Origin: Planctomycetales bacterium
Lineage (GTDB): Bacteria > Planctomycetota > Planctomycetia > Isosphaerales > Isosphaeraceae
NCBI GenBank assembly: GCA_027449865.1
Contig: DAIDKV010000231.1
Span: 1-64,000, forward strand
DNA length: 64,000 nt
Reading direction: 5' to 3'
Positions 28,359 to 38,484 of the stretch are shown here, in pieces (within the stretch, counting starts at the first letter, position 1; every line of letters starts with the position of its first letter). The notes under the pieces were generated by a model. That model was not told where the DNA came from. It was given only the letters and a program-made list of their open reading frames with translations, and made no database searches. The translations under genes and the position numbers were made by a program.

Positions 28359-29273
28359 CTACCCAATCGGGTTGTTCGACTCGGGCGCGGGCAGGCCGGC
28401 GGTGTCTGGCACGCCGTTGGATTCGGGCGACGGTGAGGAGATCGGCAGCCCGGCCGCGATCCGTTCAATCTCCACCAGGTGCGCCTTGGCCGGCTCCGCG
28501 AAATCGGAGTGATTGGTCAACTTCAGCACTCGGTGGAAATCGGCCGTGGCGTCGATCAATTGCCCCTGCTTGAGAAAGCAGGCCCCGCGATGGAGATAAA
28601 GCTCGGGGTCGCTCGGATGGATCTCCATCACCCGATTCAGGTCCTCGAGCGCTCCGTCGAGGTTTCCGGATTCCGTCCGAAGCCGGGCCCGCTGGATCAG
28701 GGCCGGGATCAGTCGAGGATCCAGCTCGATGGCCCGTTCGTAGTCGGCCAGCGCTCGCTCGACATCGCCCAGGCCGGAATACGCCATCCCGCGTCCACTG
28801 TAAGCCTCGGCGAGGTACGGTGAAATCCGAATCGCTCGCGCGAATTCCGCGACCGCAGCCTCGTATTCCTTGAGGAACAGGTGCATCCGACCGGCCTTCA
28901 GTATTCCCGGAACGCTCTTCCGGAGCCGTCGACGCGCCGCGATCCATCCGATCGTCAGCACGGCGATGGCGGCCATCGGCAGGGTGAGCCTCGACCAACT
29001 CGCCATCGACCGGACCCGCTCGCGATATCGCGGCCGGATCACCGTCACGCTGGCGCTGTCGCGGTGGGTCACCGTTTGCTGGTCCACGATTGTCAGCACG
29101 ACGAGCGAGGCAAGCAGGCCAACCACCCCCAACGTCGCCCCAATCCACCGCCGCTTCGCGAGCATTAACATCAGGCCGATCAGGAGCAGCCCGGCCGAGA
29201 CCGCCAGCGCGATCACCAACTCCGTCCCGGTCGGCCGATTGATCAGGTCCTGGAAAGTCCGGGCGAAGTCCAT
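28359..29273 (-). CDS. Membrane-anchored tetratricopeptide repeat protein
   Basis: About 304 residues from the ATG at 29273 (GGGAGAAG upstream); the ATG at 29309 is an alternative. Three hydrophobic helices (near LVIALAVSAGLLLIGLMLML, GATLGVVGLLASLVVLTIV and LPMAAIAVLTIGWIA) precede four to five TPR units. The TPRs carry the usual AYSGRGMAYSGLGDVERALADYERAIELDP-type pattern and similar copies (positions about 120-270). A short Pro/Ser-rich tail ends the protein. The TPR part probably faces the cytoplasm as a protein-docking surface. The gene is isolated, with no neighbour to suggest a partner. Confidence 0.82.
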   Translation of the reverse strand: MDFARTFQDLINRPTGTELVIALAVSAGLLLIGLMLMLAKRRWIGATLGVVGLLASLVVLTIVDQQTVTHRDSASVTVIRPRYRERVRSMASWSRLTLPMAAIAVLTIGWIAARRRLRKSVPGILKAGRMHLFLKEYEAAVAEFARAIRISPYLAEAYSGRGMAYSGLGDVERALADYERAIELDPRLIPALIQRARLRTESGNLDGALEDLNRVMEIHPSDPELYLHRGACFLKQGQLIDATADFHRVLKLTNHSDFAEPAKAHLVEIERIAAGLPISSPSPESNGVPDTAGLPAPESNNPIG

Positions 29274-29790
29274 CACGTTCCGCTTCTCCCGCTCGACTCC
29301 CGCCGCCATCCCCGCCGATCGAGCCGCTTCGCTCCATCCCGCACGGGTCGCCGCGATCACGACCGGCGCAAACCCGAGGCCGCCTCGCCCCGACTGCTTT
29401 CAGTAGGTTACCGAGCGTGGGCAGGAGCGTCGCTCGGGCGAGAAGGTCGGTTCGGGAACCGATAATCTACGCCGGGTTCCGGGGGATGTCAATCAACCAT
29501 CAAGGAACACCATCGCTTTTTCATCGCTTCTAGGTACACTTGAATATAGAGCGCATTCTTCGAGATGTCCCCTCCCGGCTCGCGGTACCAGGGCCGACCC
29601 GCCGGGTTGAGAACCCGAAGATCCGCGTCGTGCCGGCAGATCCGGCGCGCCTGGAGCCCCCCAGGACCGGAAACGCGGGCGTCTGTCGGATGATCGAAGT
29701 CGCCGCCTCTGCCGCTCGAGAACGGTTGGCCTCGGCGAACGTGCTCGCGCAAGCGCGTTTCGTCCCCAGCTTCCAGGAGAATCCCTCTCG
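29274..29790. other. Intergenic region upstream of the SolA-like gene
   Basis: About 500 bases between two divergent genes. No protein-like frame, RNA gene or repeat was recognised. Locally AT-rich sequence near 29515-29560 may hold a promoter, but no clear hexamer pair stood out. Confidence 0.4.
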
Positions 29791-30936
29791 ATGGACACAC
29801 TGAAGATCAAGCACGCCATCATCGGCGCAGGGGCCATGGGCGCGGCCGCCGCGTACCATCTCGCGCGTCGGGGCGAGCCGTTGGCGATCATCGAGCGCTT
29901 CGAGCTGGGTCATGCACGTGGAAGCTCGCACGGCGCCGCCCGGATCACCCGGCACTCGTACGCCGATCCGAGATACGCCCGGCTAATGCCCTCGGCGTTC
30001 CAGGCATGGCGCGAGCTCGAGGCGGAGGCCGGCACGTCGCTCTACCTGAGAACCGGAGGTGTCTCGTTCTCGCCGCCGGGTGTCGACTATGTAGAGAAGG
30101 TGGCGGCCAGCCTGGAGGAACTGGGCGTACCCTCCTGGCGCGGATCGGGACGAGACTTTAGCGTCCTTCATCCGGCGTTTGCAATCCCCGATCGCTACGA
30201 CGTCGTCTTCGAGCCCGATGCCGGGATTCTCGCCACCGCTCGAGCGGTGGCGATTCAGATCGAGATGGCGCGTCGAGTCGGAGGTGATCGAACGCTCGTC
30301 CTCGACCGAACGCCCGTCCGCGCGATCGATCTTGGCGGCGACCGCCCGGTCATCGTAACCGACTCCATCCGGATCGTGGCCGACCGCCTGATCGTCGCGG
30401 CCGGCGCCTGGGTCGGGCGGCTCTTGCCCGATTGGCCGGTCCCGGTCCGAGTGACCCGGCAGCAGGTTCTTTACTTCCGCCCGGCCAATCCCGCTCCGTT
30501 TCAGATCGGGCAGTTCCCGGTCTTCATCTACAAGGGGGCCGATGAGGACGATGCCTTCTACGGGATGCCCGATTTTCCTGGCCTCGGTGTGAAGGCGGCT
30601 CGACACGCCGGTCCGGAGGTCGATCCGGACGCTCATTCGCCGACCGTGGAAGAGTCGTATCGATCAATCGTTCGCGACTTTCTCCGCGTACACATCCCTG
30701 CGCTGGCCGACGCCGCCATTGGAATGACAGAAGTCTGCCTGTACACGGTCGCACCCAACGACGATTTCGCCATCGACTTCCTGCCTGCCCGGCCCGATGT
30801 GATGGTCGCCAGCCCTTGCAGCGGACACGGCTTCAAGTTCTCGTGCCTGATCGGCCGAATCCTCGCCGACCTGGCGACTCTCGGCACCACCGATCTCCCG
30901 ATCGATCACTGGAGGTACCGTCCGCCCGCGACGTAA
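29791..30936 (+). CDS. solA: Monomeric sarcosine oxidase / N-methyl-tryptophan oxidase family (SolA-like)
   Basis: 381 residues, a normal length for the family. The dinucleotide motif GAGAMG is at residues 12-17, followed by ARGSSHGAARITR, the flavin-contacting segment of MSOX/MTOX. The covalent FAD cysteine is likely Cys316 in EVCLYTVAPNDDFAIDFLP, which aligns with the known CMYTMTPD-type block. The C-terminus SGHGFKFSCLIGRIL is characteristic. The enzyme oxidatively demethylates an N-methyl amino acid, giving formaldehyde and H2O2; the preferred substrate is not clear. No signal peptide is present, so it is cytosolic. It stands alone, with non-coding DNA on both sides. Confidence 0.92.
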   Translation: MDTLKIKHAIIGAGAMGAAAAYHLARRGEPLAIIERFELGHARGSSHGAARITRHSYADPRYARLMPSAFQAWRELEAEAGTSLYLRTGGVSFSPPGVDYVEKVAASLEELGVPSWRGSGRDFSVLHPAFAIPDRYDVVFEPDAGILATARAVAIQIEMARRVGGDRTLVLDRTPVRAIDLGGDRPVIVTDSIRIVADRLIVAAGAWVGRLLPDWPVPVRVTRQQVLYFRPANPAPFQIGQFPVFIYKGADEDDAFYGMPDFPGLGVKAARHAGPEVDPDAHSPTVEESYRSIVRDFLRVHIPALADAAIGMTEVCLYTVAPNDDFAIDFLPARPDVMVASPCSGHGFKFSCLIGRILADLATLGTTDLPIDHWRYRPPAT

Positions 30937-31049
30937 ATCGACCCGGCCCGAGCGACAAGAGGGGTTGACGGCCTCGCACATTCTCGCAAAATCTCCAATC
31001 GAGACGTCCGAGACGACACCTCAGGGAGGCAGCGACGAGGCTGGCACGG

Positions 31050-32969
31050 ATGGTCTGGACTATCAAGCAACGGACGCGATCCCCCCGACTTCGGCGCCCC
31101 GATCCGGCGCCACTCGCTCGCCGACGCTCCTGGAGGGGGCGTTTGCTCCGGCTGGCGGTGATCGCCGCGATCCCACCGATTTGCTGGTGGGCGATCGCCT
31201 CGTTCCAGCAACTTCCGCGGGTCGAACCCCCCTTCGAGCGACTCGTCGGTTCGGGCGCGGGACCAATCAAGGAGCTAAACCTTCCCGATACCTCGGGCCG
31301 CATCCATACGACTGCCGAATGGGCCGGCAAATCCGCGGTGGTCCTCGCGTTCCTTGCCCCCGACGGCCCGGATTTCCGGGAGGTCGAGGCCGAATGGAAT
31401 CGGATCGTCGGTCGATTCGCGCCAAAAAGTGTCACCTTCCTCGGCGTCGATCCAACGCCCGCGATCGCCTCCGACGGGTTGGATCGTCGATGGTCCCAAC
31501 GATCGCTCCCGTTCCCGATCCTGCTCGACACCCGCCAACGGGTCGCGCGCCAGGCCGGTATCGCGAGCACATCAACCGCCGTGGTGGTTCTGCCGGACGG
31601 ACAGGTCGTCTATCGGGGCCCGATCCATCCTCGGTCAAGGGGCCTGGATAATGCACTATTGGCTCTCGCGAGCGGCGTGCTCCCCACGATCGCCGAGGAG
31701 CCGAGACGGGGCCAACCGATCCCTCCGATGGAGTCCAGCCCCGGCCTCGACGAGCCGATCACGTTCAACAAGCACGTCGCCCCGATTCTGTGGAACAATT
31801 GCGCCCGATGCCACCGACCGGGCGAGGTCGGCCCGTTCTCACTCCTCACCTACCGAGACGCGGCCAAGCGAGCCTCGTTCCTTCTGGAAGTGATCGAATC
31901 GGGGCAGATGCCGCCCTGGAAAGCACATCCGGGAGCCGGGGTCTTCCTCGACGCGGCCCGGCTCTCGATCCTGGAGAAGGAGACGCTGGCCCGGTGGGTC
32001 GCATCGGGATGCGCCGAGGGCGATCCAGCCGACCTTCCGCCAAGGCCAGACTTTCCCGAGGGCTGGGCGCTCGGACCGCCCGACCTCATCCTCACCATGC
32101 CCAGGCCATGGGAGCAGCATCCTGGAAAGTTCGACACGTACCGCGCCTTCGCGCTACCGATGCCAGCGGATCGCGACGTCGCGATCACGGCCGTCGAGTT
32201 CCACCCGGGCAACCGCAAGATCGTCCATCACAGCCGACTCCACGTCGACGAGACCGGCGACGCCCGGCGTCGCGAGGAAAGCGACCCCGCGCCGGGATTC
32301 GCGGGCTGGCGAGGCCGGAACATCATGGAGCTCCCCTATCCCGGCATCGGCGGATGGACGCCCGGTCTCACCCCCCGACACTCGCCTGAAGGATCGGGAC
32401 GGGTCATCCGCCGCGGGAGCGACATCGTGCTCCAGGTCCACTATCACCCGAGTGGAAAGGTGGAGACCGATCAATCCCGCGTTGGACTCTACTTCGCCAG
32501 GAGCCCGCTCTCCAGGCCGATGGCTGGGCTCTCGATCTCGACCGATCGGATCAACATCCCCGCCGGTGTCAAACGACAACCGCTGATCCAGGCCGCCCGG
32601 GTCAAGGCCGACATCCGGCTCTATACCGTCGTGCCCCACGCGCATTATCTCTGCCGGGAGTTTCGCCTCTCGGCCACGCTTCCCGATGGCACCGTTCAGC
32701 CGCTCCTCTGGATCACCGACTGGGACTTCGACTGGCAGGACCAGTATCGTTTCGCCCGACCTGTCCGGCTTCCGAAGGACACCATCCTCACCTTCGCCGC
32801 CTACTTCGATAACTCCGAGGAGAACCCGCGCAACCCAAACCACCCGCCGCGCCCTGTACGTTACGGGATTCAGAGTCAGGACGAGATGTGCGCCTGCCAC
32901 CTCGAATTTCTGCCCGAAGAGAGTTCGGGCTATGCCGAGTATCCCAACAAGTCGCCGTTCGGGATGTGA
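31050..32969 (+). CDS. Membrane-anchored redoxin / cytochrome c / copper type II monooxygenase-like fusion
   Basis: 639 residues. A membrane anchor (about residues 31-50, LLRLAVIAAIPPICWWAIA) follows a basic N-terminus. Then comes a thioredoxin-fold peroxiredoxin-like domain (70-210). It lacks the peroxidatic or resolving Cys: the expected CP site reads FLAPDGPDF. A c-type haem motif C251-A-R-C254-H255 (NNCARCHRPGEVGPFSL) follows. The rest resembles copper type II ascorbate-dependent monooxygenases, with VHHSRLHVD (393-400), HYHPSGK and a PHAHYLCRE block as Cu-ligand candidates. This layout is recurrent in planctomycetes, where its substrate is unknown. It is probably periplasmic, with a haem-to-copper electron path. 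Confidence 0.87.
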   Translation: MVWTIKQRTRSPRLRRPDPAPLARRRSWRGRLLRLAVIAAIPPICWWAIASFQQLPRVEPPFERLVGSGAGPIKELNLPDTSGRIHTTAEWAGKSAVVLAFLAPDGPDFREVEAEWNRIVGRFAPKSVTFLGVDPTPAIASDGLDRRWSQRSLPFPILLDTRQRVARQAGIASTSTAVVVLPDGQVVYRGPIHPRSRGLDNALLALASGVLPTIAEEPRRGQPIPPMESSPGLDEPITFNKHVAPILWNNCARCHRPGEVGPFSLLTYRDAAKRASFLLEVIESGQMPPWKAHPGAGVFLDAARLSILEKETLARWVASGCAEGDPADLPPRPDFPEGWALGPPDLILTMPRPWEQHPGKFDTYRAFALPMPADRDVAITAVEFHPGNRKIVHHSRLHVDETGDARRREESDPAPGFAGWRGRNIMELPYPGIGGWTPGLTPRHSPEGSGRVIRRGSDIVLQVHYHPSGKVETDQSRVGLYFARSPLSRPMAGLSISTDRINIPAGVKRQPLIQAARVKADIRLYTVVPHAHYLCREFRLSATLPDGTVQPLLWITDWDFDWQDQYRFARPVRLPKDTILTFAAYFDNSEENPRNPNHPPRPVRYGIQSQDEMCACHLEFLPEESSGYAEYPNKSPFGM

Positions 32970-33100
32970 GGTGGATACTGTTCTCAGGCTGGACGAGACG
33001 GACCTGCTTCCTCGGTCGGGGCCCGGATGGACCCGGTTCGGACCGTCGGCATAAAGAATTGCTTGACGCGACGACGAGACCACTCGCATCATGACGAGGT

Positions 33101-33155
33101 CTCCTCGACGAGGAGGTTAGACACCAGGAAGGTGGCGACCCGTTCCTCGACGAGG
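33101..33155. promoter_or_regulatory. Pair of palindromes (TCCTCGACGAGG) 42 bp apart, candidate operator
   Basis: Two copies of the 12-base palindrome-centred word start at 33102 and 33144. The first extends to CTCCTCGACGAGGAG. They lie about 75-130 bases upstream of the gene at 33232, and their spacing equals four helical turns. The word also occurs in coding DNA in this GC-rich genome, which lowers the confidence. Confidence 0.35.
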
Positions 33156-33231
33156 TTGGTACCAGCGAAAGGGGCAAGTCATCCTGCCCGGTCGGCCTGG
33201 GCTCTCTCCCTCGTCAACAGGTGGAACGATC

Positions 33232-34200
33232 ATGAAGCGGATCGTCTCGTCGCTCCTCGTCTTCGCCGCGGCGGCCGGTAGTTTGTGCGGAGCAAGCGGG
33301 CCGCAAGAGGCCCCTCGCCTCGGAGTTGATGCCAGATCGGGAGGCGAGCCGAGGTCCGTCGGCCGAGCCGAGGACGAACACGCGATCCGCGAGGTCATCG
33401 GCACCTTTACGCAGGCTTTCCAGAAGGGAGACGCGGCCGCCCTCGCCCGGCTCTTCACCGAGGAGGGCGAGGCCATTGACACGGAAGGCGGAACGCTCAA
33501 GGGCCGCGCCGCGATCGAGGAACATTATCGCGGCAGGCTTGCCGAATCGTCGGGAGACCGGCTCGATCTGACCGTTGAGTCGGTTTCCTTCCTCTCGCCC
33601 GATCTCGCGAGGGCTACCGGCCTGACGCAGCTCCGGCCTTCAACCGGTACGGTCCCGCAGCCCGGCCGATTCACCTCGATCTTCACCCGGCGCGATGGTC
33701 GATGGCTGATCGCCGTCGCGCACGAGACCGCCGAGAGGGACCTCACACCCCATGACCACCTCTCGGAGCTGGGGTGGTTGGTCGGCGACTGGGTTGAGGA
33801 GACCGAAGAGGCGGTCGTCCAGACAACGGTTTCCTGGGTGGACGACGGCAACTTTCTGCTCCGGACGTTCGACGTTCGCGTCAAGGGAAAGCCCGCTCTG
33901 AGCGGGAATCAGCGAATCGGCTGGGACCCGCTGACCCGCCAGATCAAGTCGTGGGTCTTCGACGCGAGCGGAGGCTACGGCGAGGGGCTCTGGATGCGCG
34001 AGGGCGACCAGTGGGTCATCAAGGCGACCGGCGTTCGCCCCGACGGCCGCGTCGCGACCGCCACCCAGGTGCTGACCTACGTGAACAGCGACAGCCTGCG
34101 CTGGAAATCGATGGACCGGACCCTCGGCGGCGGCATCTCGCAGGATATTGACGAGATTCTCATGGTCCGCAAGCCGCCACGTCCCACAACCACGAAGTGA
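33232..34200 (+). CDS. Exported SnoaL-like/DUF4440 (SgcJ/EcaC-type) protein
   Basis: 322 residues with a signal peptide (MKRIVSSLLVFAAAAGSLCGA). Residues about 45-165 form an NTF2-like cone (EDEHAIREVIGTFTQAFQKGDAAALARLFTEEGEAID ... GRFTSIFTRRDGRWLIA). The second half (from about LGWLVGDWVEE) is a beta-rich lipocalin-like part of the DUF1579 sort, seen in secreted planctomycete proteins. No catalytic residue is evident, and the function is unknown. The start is preceded by AGGTGG. The next gene (34256) follows 55 bases after the stop, so the two may be co-transcribed. Confidence 0.85.
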   Translation: MKRIVSSLLVFAAAAGSLCGASGPQEAPRLGVDARSGGEPRSVGRAEDEHAIREVIGTFTQAFQKGDAAALARLFTEEGEAIDTEGGTLKGRAAIEEHYRGRLAESSGDRLDLTVESVSFLSPDLARATGLTQLRPSTGTVPQPGRFTSIFTRRDGRWLIAVAHETAERDLTPHDHLSELGWLVGDWVEETEEAVVQTTVSWVDDGNFLLRTFDVRVKGKPALSGNQRIGWDPLTRQIKSWVFDASGGYGEGLWMREGDQWVIKATGVRPDGRVATATQVLTYVNSDSLRWKSMDRTLGGGISQDIDEILMVRKPPRPTTTK

Positions 34201-34255
34201 CCGCCGGGTCCGAAATCCCCACATCCCGAGGACGCCCCTCGTCGAGGAGACCACG

Positions 34256-36202
34256 ATGGCGCAGATTTCGAGGCTCGCGATCGTCGTTCTGATGGTTGTG
34301 GCCACCACGCAGAGCGAGGCCCAGGCCCAGGGCCGCCGTGGCGGGATGGTCGGCAACCGAGGCGGTGGAAACCCGGGTTTCCGCGGTTCGCCGTCGTTCA
34401 GCGGCGCGGCGGGCCGCCCCGCGATGGGGATGCCTGGCCGTCCAGCGAACGTCAACCCCGGGAACCTCAGCCGTCCGGCCAGCGGCGTACAGAACCGACC
34501 CGGCAGCGGCGGGATTCCCACCAATCGACCGAGCCCCGGCGGCATCCCGGGCAATCGGCCAGGCGGAGGAATCGGAACCAATCGCCCGGCGGATCGGCCA
34601 GGTCCCAACCCCGGCACACGGCCAGGCGGCGGAGGAATCGGGGATCGTCCGCCCTTCGGCGGGATCGGCAACAATCAGCCGGGCCTCGGTGGTGGAACGG
34701 GTAATCGACCCAACCCGGATCGGCCCCCTCTGCCCGGACTCGGTGCCAATCGTCCAGGCGGTAACGGGCCGAGTGGCGGCCTGATCGGCTCTCGCCCAGG
34801 CGGCGGCGGTCCCAATCGGCCCGGGCTTGGCGACAACCTCGGCGTCGTGAACCGGCCCAACATCGGCAACAACGTCAACCGGCCAATCAATAGCGGCAAC
34901 ACGAACATCAACCGGCCAATCAATAATGTCGGGAATAACAACATCCTCAATCGGCCGACGAACGTCACGAATATAACGAACAACTCTTTCACGAATGTCA
35001 ATCGCGGCGGCTACGGCGGCTGGGGCTACGGCGGAAACCGAGCGGGCTGGGGCCAGGGTCCGTACGGCTACGGCGGATATCGACCGAATCCTTATGCGGC
35101 CTACCATGCCGGCTGGGTCAATGGCTTCTGGAACGGCAACTACGCTCGGGGGTGGGGTGGGAGCAACTGGGGGTGGAACGCTCTCGGGCTGGGAGCCGGG
35201 ATCGGTATCGCCTCCTGGGGCCTCGGATCGCTCTGGAGTTCCTGGGGCTATTCGAGCTTCGTAAATCCGTACTTCATGCCCTCCACCACGATCGTCCAAC
35301 CGACGACGACCATCGTTCAGCCGGTCGTCTACGACTACTCCCAACCTCTCAACCTGTCGAGTGAGCCGCCCTCGCAATCGGTGATGGATCAGGCGGTCGC
35401 AAGCCTCGACTCCGCCCGGGCAGCCTTCCAGGCGGGCGACTATCCGCTGGCTCTGAAGCGAGCCGACCAGGCCATCCAGCAGTCTCCGAACGACCCGACG
35501 CTGCACGAATTCCGCGCGATCTGCCTGTTCGCGATGGGACGATACGACGAGGCGGCCGTCCCGATGTACACGGTGCTCTCAGCCGGACCAGGCTGGGACT
35601 GGACAACCCTCGCCGGGCTCTATCCCAGCACCGATATTTACACGCAGCAACTTCGTGCGCTCGAAGCCTACTGCACGTCTCATGCGCAGGCGGCATCGGC
35701 GCGATTCCTGCTCGCCTCGCTCTACATGACCCAGGGAGACCACGACGCCGCGGCGGGGATCTTCAAGCAGGTGGTCGCGCTCCAGCCTCGCGATCAACTC
35801 TCGGCCCAGCTCCTGGCCGCGCTGACCCCTTCAACGACCCCCGCCTCAAACCCACCCGCCGCGGTCGTGACGCAGCCGGAGAACCCGGCCAACCCGGAAC
35901 CTTCGCTGCCCGCAGGTCCGGTCCTCGCTCGGCTGGTCGGAGCCTGGACGGCCGCGCCGGCAAGAGACGTCGCGATCACCCTGACGCTCGATGCTCCCAA
36001 GGGCTTCCAGTGGAAAGTGACCGATCGAGGGCAGTCTCGGCAGTTTCAGGGCGTGGCAACCTTCGACAACGAGATCCTCGCCCTCACTCCGCCCGACCAG
36101 CCGCCGATGGTCGGAACGGTCACCTGGAAGGATGACGCCCACTTCCAGTTCAAGGCCGTCGGTGCTCCGCCCGACGACCCGGGGTTGACGTTCCAGAGGT
36201 GA
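34256..36202 (+). CDS. Exported low-complexity (Asn/Gly/Pro/Arg) protein with TPR-like C-terminal half
   Basis: 648 residues from the ATG at 34256, which has GAGGAGA six bases upstream and opens a signal peptide (AIVVLMVVATTQSEAQAQG). Residues about 27-235 are a disordered NRPG/GIGNRP tract, then a Tyr/Trp/Gly-rich stretch (GYGGWGYGG, NGFWNGNYARGWGG). A hydrophobic linker follows (GLGAGIGIASWGLGSLWSSWGYS). After it, residues about 375-525 carry two or three TPR-like helix pairs (AFQAGDYPLALKRADQAI ... YMTQGDHDAAAGIFKQVVAL). The C-terminal 90 residues are a beta-type domain (LVGAWTAAP ... PMVGTVTWKDDAHFQFK). No enzyme motif is seen. Surface-associated, role unknown. Confidence 0.8.
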   Translation: MAQISRLAIVVLMVVATTQSEAQAQGRRGGMVGNRGGGNPGFRGSPSFSGAAGRPAMGMPGRPANVNPGNLSRPASGVQNRPGSGGIPTNRPSPGGIPGNRPGGGIGTNRPADRPGPNPGTRPGGGGIGDRPPFGGIGNNQPGLGGGTGNRPNPDRPPLPGLGANRPGGNGPSGGLIGSRPGGGGPNRPGLGDNLGVVNRPNIGNNVNRPINSGNTNINRPINNVGNNNILNRPTNVTNITNNSFTNVNRGGYGGWGYGGNRAGWGQGPYGYGGYRPNPYAAYHAGWVNGFWNGNYARGWGGSNWGWNALGLGAGIGIASWGLGSLWSSWGYSSFVNPYFMPSTTIVQPTTTIVQPVVYDYSQPLNLSSEPPSQSVMDQAVASLDSARAAFQAGDYPLALKRADQAIQQSPNDPTLHEFRAICLFAMGRYDEAAVPMYTVLSAGPGWDWTTLAGLYPSTDIYTQQLRALEAYCTSHAQAASARFLLASLYMTQGDHDAAAGIFKQVVALQPRDQLSAQLLAALTPSTTPASNPPAAVVTQPENPANPEPSLPAGPVLARLVGAWTAAPARDVAITLTLDAPKGFQWKVTDRGQSRQFQGVATFDNEILALTPPDQPPMVGTVTWKDDAHFQFKAVGAPPDDPGLTFQR

Positions 36203-36269
36203 GGTGGGAGCCCCAACCGCCGCCGATACGGGCCCATTTGTCCCCTTCGATGGCTTCTGTCAGAGGCTC

Positions 36270-38363
36270 TCAGGCAGACGGATCGCCCAGGGCCCGTTCG
36301 ACCCCTTCGACACCGAGGACCGGTTCCTGGCAGGCAAAATTCTCGCAGATGTAGATGGTGGTCCGTCCGTCGAGGGGCCGGCGGTCGGCCAGTAGTGGAA
36401 CCTTGCTCTCCAGGATGCCGGCCTGTTCGTAGGTCGCGGGCGCGACGACCTTGTGCGGCAGGAATCGCGAGGCGACTGCCTCCAGCACAGCGTGAGGCTC
36501 GGCTGGGTCGTTGCCCGAGATCACCGCGAACTCACGTACAGGGGCGAGCAGAAAATCCAGGGCGATCAGGCTCTGACCGGCCGCCGCCGGCTCGCGGTCG
36601 AGCAAGAGGTGGACCGATTCCAGAGCCGATCGGCCCGCGTCGGTAAGATCGTTCCGGCCGGTCAGTGCGCCGAGGCGAAGAAGAGCGGTGGCCGCCATCC
36701 CGTTGCCCGAGGGCGTCGCGTTGTCGGAGTAATCCTTCTGGCGGGTGATCAGAGCCTCGTGATGGTGGCCGGTATAGAAGAATCCGCCGTCGGTCGGGTC
36801 GAGGAACTCCTCGATCATGACCCGCGCCAGCTCCATTGACGACTCGATCCATCGGGGCTCGCCGGTCGCCTCGTACAGTCGGGTCAGGCCGTCGATGAGG
36901 TCGGCGTAGTCGTCGAGGTAGGCGTCGAGCCGGGCTCGGCCGTCCTTGTAGGTGTGGAGCAGGCGGCCGTCGTCCTGGCGCATCCGGTCGAGAATGAAGC
37001 CGGCGGCTCTGGAAGCGGCGTCGAGGTAGCGGGACTCTTTCAGGATTCGTCCGCCCTCGGCCATTGAGGCGATCATCAGGCCGTTCCAGGCGACCAGCAC
37101 CTTGGTATCCTTCCCGGGCGGGACTCGTCGGTCTCGGACCGCCAGCAACTCCGCTCGTGATCGATCCAGCTCGTCGCGGAGGTTGGCCTCGTCCCGGCCA
37201 AGGAGTTTCGCCGCCTGCGCGATCGTCTTCGGCAGGTTGAGGATATTTTGATGTTCCCAGTTTCCCGATGGCGTGACGTCATAAACCTGGGCAAACGTCC
37301 TCGCTCGATCCGCGCCAAGGATTTGCTCGAACTCGCCGAGCGTCCAGACGTAGTACTTCCCTTCCTTGCCCTCGCTGTCGGCGTCCTCGGTCGAGAAGAA
37401 CGCCCCCTCGGGAGCGGTCATCCGGCCTAGAACGTACTCCATCGTCTCGCGCGCCACGCGTGCGAAGTCGGGCTCTCGGGTCGCCTGATACGCTTCCAGA
37501 TACGCCGATGCCAGCAGTGCGTTATCGTAGAGCATCTTCTCGAAGTGGGGGACCAGCCATCGCTCGTCGGTCGAATACCGGGCGAAGCCGCCGCCCAGGT
37601 GGTCGTAGATCCCGCCCCGGGCCATCTTGTCGAGAGTGTGCCGAACGGCGTGCAGGGCGTAGTCGTCGCGGGTCCGGGCGTGATGCCGGAGCAAGACCTT
37701 CAGGTCCATGGGATGGGGGAACTTGGGCGCCCGCCCGAACCCTCCGTCCTTTGGATCGAAGTTTCGGAGGATCACCCGGGCCGCGTTGTCCAGCAGCGAG
37801 ACCTCCAGCTTGCCCTGGCTCCTCGGCAGTGCGGCGAAAGCCTGAAGCTGTTCGGTCATCTCGGCGGCCGATTCTCGGATCTCGTTGCGACGCTCTTCCC
37901 AGGCCCGATGCACACCCAGCAAAACGCGAGGAAAACCGGCCATTCCGCGTGCATCGGAGGGCGGGAAGTACGTCCCGCCGAAGAACGGTTTCAGGTCGGG
38001 AGTTAGGAAGACCGACATCGGCCATCCGCCGTGGCCGGTCATCGCCTGGACGGCCGACATGTAGATCTGATCGAGGTCGGGCCGCTCCTCGCGGTCGACC
38101 TTGATGTTGACGAACCGATCGTTCATCAAGGTGGCGATCTCGGGATTCTCGAAGCTCTCGTGCTCCATCACGTGGCACCAGTGGCAGGCCGAATATCCGA
38201 TGGAGAGAAAGATCGGCTTATCCTCGGTCCTTGCCTTCTGGATGGCCTCCTCGCCCCAGGGATACCAGTCCACGGGGTTGTGGGCGTGCTGGAGCAGATA
38301 GGGGCTGGTCTCGCCGGCGAGGCGGTTGGCCTTCCGGACCGGTTCGCTCGAAGGGGTGGTCAT
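36270..38363 (-). CDS. Thioredoxin-domain/DUF255 protein (YyaL/spermatogenesis-associated 20-like)
   Basis: 697 residues from the ATG at 38363 ([15 protein letters not shown]). The N-terminus has the [18 protein letters not shown] block and the thioredoxin-like site A59-C60-H-W-C63-H ([16 protein letters not shown]), both hallmarks of this family. [26 protein letters not shown] follows. The C-terminal part is an alpha/alpha-barrel glycoside-hydrolase-like fold ([35 protein letters not shown]). The family's enzymatic role is not settled; some members act on N-acyl sugars. The 67-base gap to the gene at 36202 separates convergent genes. Confidence 0.92.
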   Translation of the reverse strand: MTTPSSEPVRKANRLAGETSPYLLQHAHNPVDWYPWGEEAIQKARTEDKPIFLSIGYSACHWCHVMEHESFENPEIATLMNDRFVNIKVDREERPDLDQIYMSAVQAMTGHGGWPMSVFLTPDLKPFFGGTYFPPSDARGMAGFPRVLLGVHRAWEERRNEIRESAAEMTEQLQAFAALPRSQGKLEVSLLDNAARVILRNFDPKDGGFGRAPKFPHPMDLKVLLRHHARTRDDYALHAVRHTLDKMARGGIYDHLGGGFARYSTDERWLVPHFEKMLYDNALLASAYLEAYQATREPDFARVARETMEYVLGRMTAPEGAFFSTEDADSEGKEGKYYVWTLGEFEQILGADRARTFAQVYDVTPSGNWEHQNILNLPKTIAQAAKLLGRDEANLRDELDRSRAELLAVRDRRVPPGKDTKVLVAWNGLMIASMAEGGRILKESRYLDAASRAAGFILDRMRQDDGRLLHTYKDGRARLDAYLDDYADLIDGLTRLYEATGEPRWIESSMELARVMIEEFLDPTDGGFFYTGHHHEALITRQKDYSDNATPSGNGMAATALLRLGALTGRNDLTDAGRSALESVHLLLDREPAAAGQSLIALDFLLAPVREFAVISGNDPAEPHAVLEAVASRFLPHKVVAPATYEQAGILESKVPLLADRRPLDGRTTIYICENFACQEPVLGVEGVERALGDPSA

Positions 38364-38484
38364 CGGTGGGATCTTCCGCGGGCCGGGGCGGGGTTTCTCC
38401 GTACGCAGGACGACTTGCCATCGTACCCGCGAGCGAATGACGTGCCTACCGGCCGCCGAGTCGAGGCCGACGATCCCCCCTGCC

